Program-made: the position numbers and the translations under genes
Notes under the pieces: generated by a model
Database searches by the model: none
What the model was told of the DNA's origin: nothing
Seen by the model: the letters and a program-made list of their open reading frames with translations, nothing else
Part shown: piece by piece, positions 62,126 to 64,000 of the stretch
Layout: the number at the start of each line of letters is the position of its first letter
Numbering within the stretch: position 1 is the stretch's first letter
Source: Pelagibius sp.
Lineage (GTDB): Bacteria > Pseudomonadota > Alphaproteobacteria > Kiloniellales > Kiloniellaceae
Length of the DNA: 64,000 bases
Reading direction: 5' to 3'
Assembly: GCA_028280305.1 (NCBI GenBank)
Contig: JANQMC010000012.1
Coordinates: 1-64,000 of the forward strand

Positions 62126-62318
62126 TCGCCGTCTCATCCCTAGGCGCTCAGAGAAATGATGTAATTCCATCATTTTTGCTTGATGATTTTATCGCTTTTT
62201 GAGGTAAACAGCGTATTGACAGGCCGGGTGCGTACGTCAAAAATGATCTCAAGCAAGAACAATCGTTGAATCGAACGACGGCTGCGGATGTCCGTGGCGG
62301 TTTCCAAGGGAGGAAAAC
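62126..62318. promoter_or_regulatory. xyl operon control region
   Basis: AT-rich compared with the genes. It contains an 8-base palindrome (62154-62175) and a TTGACA (about 62216-62221) that could be a -35, although the -10 is weak. GGGAGGA precedes the xylF ATG. Confidence 0.5.
62154..62175. promoter_or_regulatory. Palindrome AAATGATG-N6-CATCATTT
   Basis: Arms at 62154-62161 and 62168-62175, perfect, around TAATTC. It lies 144 bases before xylF and is the strongest operator candidate for the xylose transporter genes, possibly for a ROK/XylR-type or LacI-type repressor encoded outside the window. Confidence 0.5.
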
Positions 62319-63368
62319 ATGAAACGGGTGGTACGTGGTTTGGCTGCCGGCATCCTGACGGCGGGCCTCGTTGCCTCTGCGGCAACAGCAGCGATGGCGC
62401 AGACGGTTGTCGGCGTGAGCTGGTCGAACTTTCAGGAGGAACGCTGGAAAACCGACGAGGCGGCAATGAAGGCCGAGTTGGAACGCCTTGGCGCGACCTA
62501 CATTTCCGCCGATGCGCAGTCCTCCAACGAGAAACAGATTGCCGATATCGAGGGCCTGATCGCCCGCGGCGCCACGGCGCTTATCGTGCTGGCGCAGGAC
62601 GCCTCGGCCATCGTGCCGGGTATTGCCAAGGCGACGGCAGAAGGCATTCCCGTGGTCGGCTATGACCGCCTGATCGAGGTGCCGGACGTCTTCTACCTGA
62701 CCTTCGATAACAAGGAGGTTGGCCGCATTCAGGCGCGTGAGGTCTTCAAGGCGCAGCCCAAGGGCAACTACGTCTTCATTAAGGGCTCCTCCGCCGACCC
62801 CAATGCGGACTTCTTGCATTCCGGCCAGCTTGAGGTTCTCGATGCGGCCATCAAGGCCGGCGATATCAAGGTCGTCGGCGAGCAGTACACCGATGGCTGG
62901 CTGCCGGAGAACGCGCAAAAGAACATGGAGCAGATCCTCACCGCCAACGACAACAAGGTCGATGCGGTCGTGGCCTCCAATGACGGCACCGCCGGCGGTG
63001 TGGTTGCGGCGCTGACCGCCCAGGGCATGGAGGGCCTGCCGGTCTCCGGCCAGGATGGCGACCATGCGGCTCTGAACCGGGTTGCCAAGGGACTTCAGAC
63101 GGTCTCCGTCTGGAAGGACGCGCGGGAACTGGGTAAGGCCGCGGCCGCCATCGCCGTGCAATTGAGCACGGGCACCATGGCCGACAAGGTTGAGGGTGCG
63201 ACCAAGTGGAGCGGCGGGCCGAAGGGCGTGACGATGGATGCTATCTTCCTGAACCCGATCCCGATCACCTCCGGCAACCTCAATCTGGTCATCGATGCCG
63301 GCTGGGTCGGCAAGGACGTGGTCTGCCAGGGCGTGGATGCAGCCAAAGCGCCGGCGGCCTGCAAGTAA
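62319..63368 (+). CDS. xylF: D-xylose-binding periplasmic protein
   Basis: 349 residues, Sec signal cleaved near AAMA|QT. XylF-type Peripla_BP_4: [116 protein letters not shown]. The ERWK, YDRLI and DGD motifs are ligand contacts in E. coli XylF. It delivers xylose to XylG/XylH. xylH follows by about 113 bases; no xylG is visible inside the window. Confidence 0.93.
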   Translation: MKRVVRGLAAGILTAGLVASAATAAMAQTVVGVSWSNFQEERWKTDEAAMKAELERLGATYISADAQSSNEKQIADIEGLIARGATALIVLAQDASAIVPGIAKATAEGIPVVGYDRLIEVPDVFYLTFDNKEVGRIQAREVFKAQPKGNYVFIKGSSADPNADFLHSGQLEVLDAAIKAGDIKVVGEQYTDGWLPENAQKNMEQILTANDNKVDAVVASNDGTAGGVVAALTAQGMEGLPVSGQDGDHAALNRVAKGLQTVSVWKDARELGKAAAAIAVQLSTGTMADKVEGATKWSGGPKGVTMDAIFLNPIPITSGNLNLVIDAGWVGKDVVCQGVDAAKAPAACK

Positions 63369-63481
63369 TCAGATCTGGATAAACTGGGCGAGCGGCCGGG
63401 CTCCACGAGGAGCGCGGTCGCTTTGCCGGGAAGGGGAGGAAGGCCGGCTCCTGGACCGCTTGCAGCGCGCAGTGCGGTGGG

Positions 63482-64000
63482 ATGCCGGACCTTGATAAGA
63501 CCATGGCAAGCGATGCCGATACGGAAGCAGGGCAAAGCCCGCTTCGCCTGAGCATGATGGATCAGTTTTCCAGGCTCACCGGCCTGGACAGCCGCCTGCT
63601 GGCGATGCTGGGGGCCTTGCTGGTCATCTGGATCGTCTTGAACATCATGACCAACGGGATCTTCCTGACCCCCCGGAACCTGTACAATCTGGCGGTTCAG
63701 TCGTCGGTAGTCGGGGTCATGGCGACCGGTATGGTTCTGGTGATCGTGGCCCGCCATATCGACCTCTCCGTCGGCTCAGTGCTGGGTTTTCTCGGCATGT
63801 GCATCGCCTTTCTGCAGGTCGAGGTGTTTCCGCTCGGCGCTGCCTGGAACTGGCCTTTGACGATCCTGCTGGGCATTCTGCTTGGCGCTGTGGTTGGGGT
63901 CTGGCAGGGGGCCTGGATCGCTCTCGGCGGGGTGCCGGCCTTTGTCGTGACACTCGGCGGGCTGCTGATGTTCCGTGGCGGGGCATTTCTCGTTACCGAC
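63482..64000 (+). CDS. xylH: D-xylose ABC permease, N-terminal part (runs off the window)
   Basis: 173 residues visible, cut by the right edge. ATG at 63482 is the longest start; ATG 63503, in frame, is equally possible, neither having a clear ribosome site. TM helices of the BPD_transp_2 family with ARHIDLSVGSVLGFLGM (signature of RbsC/XylH permeases) and VPAFVVTLGGLLMFRGGAFLV. Immediately downstream of xylF, so xylose import is the role. The rest, and probably xylG, lie beyond the window. Confidence 0.88.
   Translation, partial: MPDLDKTMASDADTEAGQSPLRLSMMDQFSRLTGLDSRLLAMLGALLVIWIVLNIMTNGIFLTPRNLYNLAVQSSVVGVMATGMVLVIVARHIDLSVGSVLGFLGMCIAFLQVEVFPLGAAWNWPLTILLGILLGAVVGVWQGAWIALGGVPAFVVTLGGLLMFRGGAFLVTD

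Overview
The window looks like chromosomal DNA of a free-living, high-GC alphaproteobacterium. The evidence is uniformly GC-rich codon use, frequent TTG/GTG starts behind good Shine-Dalgarno sites, tightly packed operons with ATGA/TGATG overlaps, and typical alphaproteobacterial gene sets: heterotetrameric sarcosine oxidase, IolC-DUF2090 fusion, TRAP transporters, PlcP-Agt lipid remodelling, DUF1045/PhnN. A Rhodospirillales-like host is my best guess, not a proof. I see no rRNA, tRNA, CRISPR array, insertion sequence or phage gene; this is a metabolic and transport region. Genes cover almost everything.

Layout. 1-569: start of soxB, cut by the window edge. 733-6717: a stress and cation module (universal stress protein, small excisionase-type HTH protein, P2-type ATPase, Kef-type antiporter) arranged around a near-perfect FNR/FixK box. 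6677-19154: myo-inositol catabolism (iolB, small membrane protein, iolE, iolD, iolC-DUF2090, divergent iolG, iolR), then a sugar ABC transporter and a second Gfo/Idh/MocA dehydrogenase. A GGAA-N6-TTCC IolR-type operator lies between iolC and iolG. 19182-22139: threonine degradation (XRE-cupin regulator, kbl, tdh). 22160-27582: two divergent operons that look like four-carbon sugar-acid catabolism (GntR regulator, Gfo/Idh/MocA, isopropylmalate-dehydrogenase-like; tetronate kinase, class II aldolase/decarboxylase, ABM protein), with a palindrome between them.

27754-31455: an uncharacterised membrane and sulfotransferase cluster (anchored arylsulfotransferase-like propeller, small YIGPGAG membrane protein, EMC3/DUF106-like protein, PAPS-type sulfotransferase). 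31615-39500: dimethylglycine-dehydrogenase-like enzyme, a Tat-exported TRAP transporter, an amidase and a small membrane protein. 39518-46950: mostly domain-of-unknown-function proteins (coiled-coil membrane protein, DUF547, TPR, SOUL lipoprotein, DUF808, VWA/DUF1194, small wHTH-like protein). 47082-51105: a phosphorus-starvation island, with DUF1045, PhnZ-like HD protein and PhnN on one strand, PlcP and Agt on the other, and two Pho-box-like sites between them. 51137-51910: an orphan secreted protein of lower GC. 52074-59704: an oxidative sugar module (SMP-30 lactonase, complete ABC importer, aldo/keto reductase, fuconolactonase-like hydrolase). 59796-62125: a pentapeptide-repeat protein and a VCBS/ASPIC-UnbV lipoprotein. 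62319-64000: xylF and the start of xylH.

The genome invests in scavenging polyols, sugars, sugar acids, methylated amines and phosphorus through high-affinity importers next to their catabolic enzymes and local regulators. The two results I would follow first are the bidirectional Pho control region joining phosphonate-type genes with phospholipid replacement genes, and the arylsulfotransferase/EMC3-like/sulfotransferase cluster, for which I know no assigned function.
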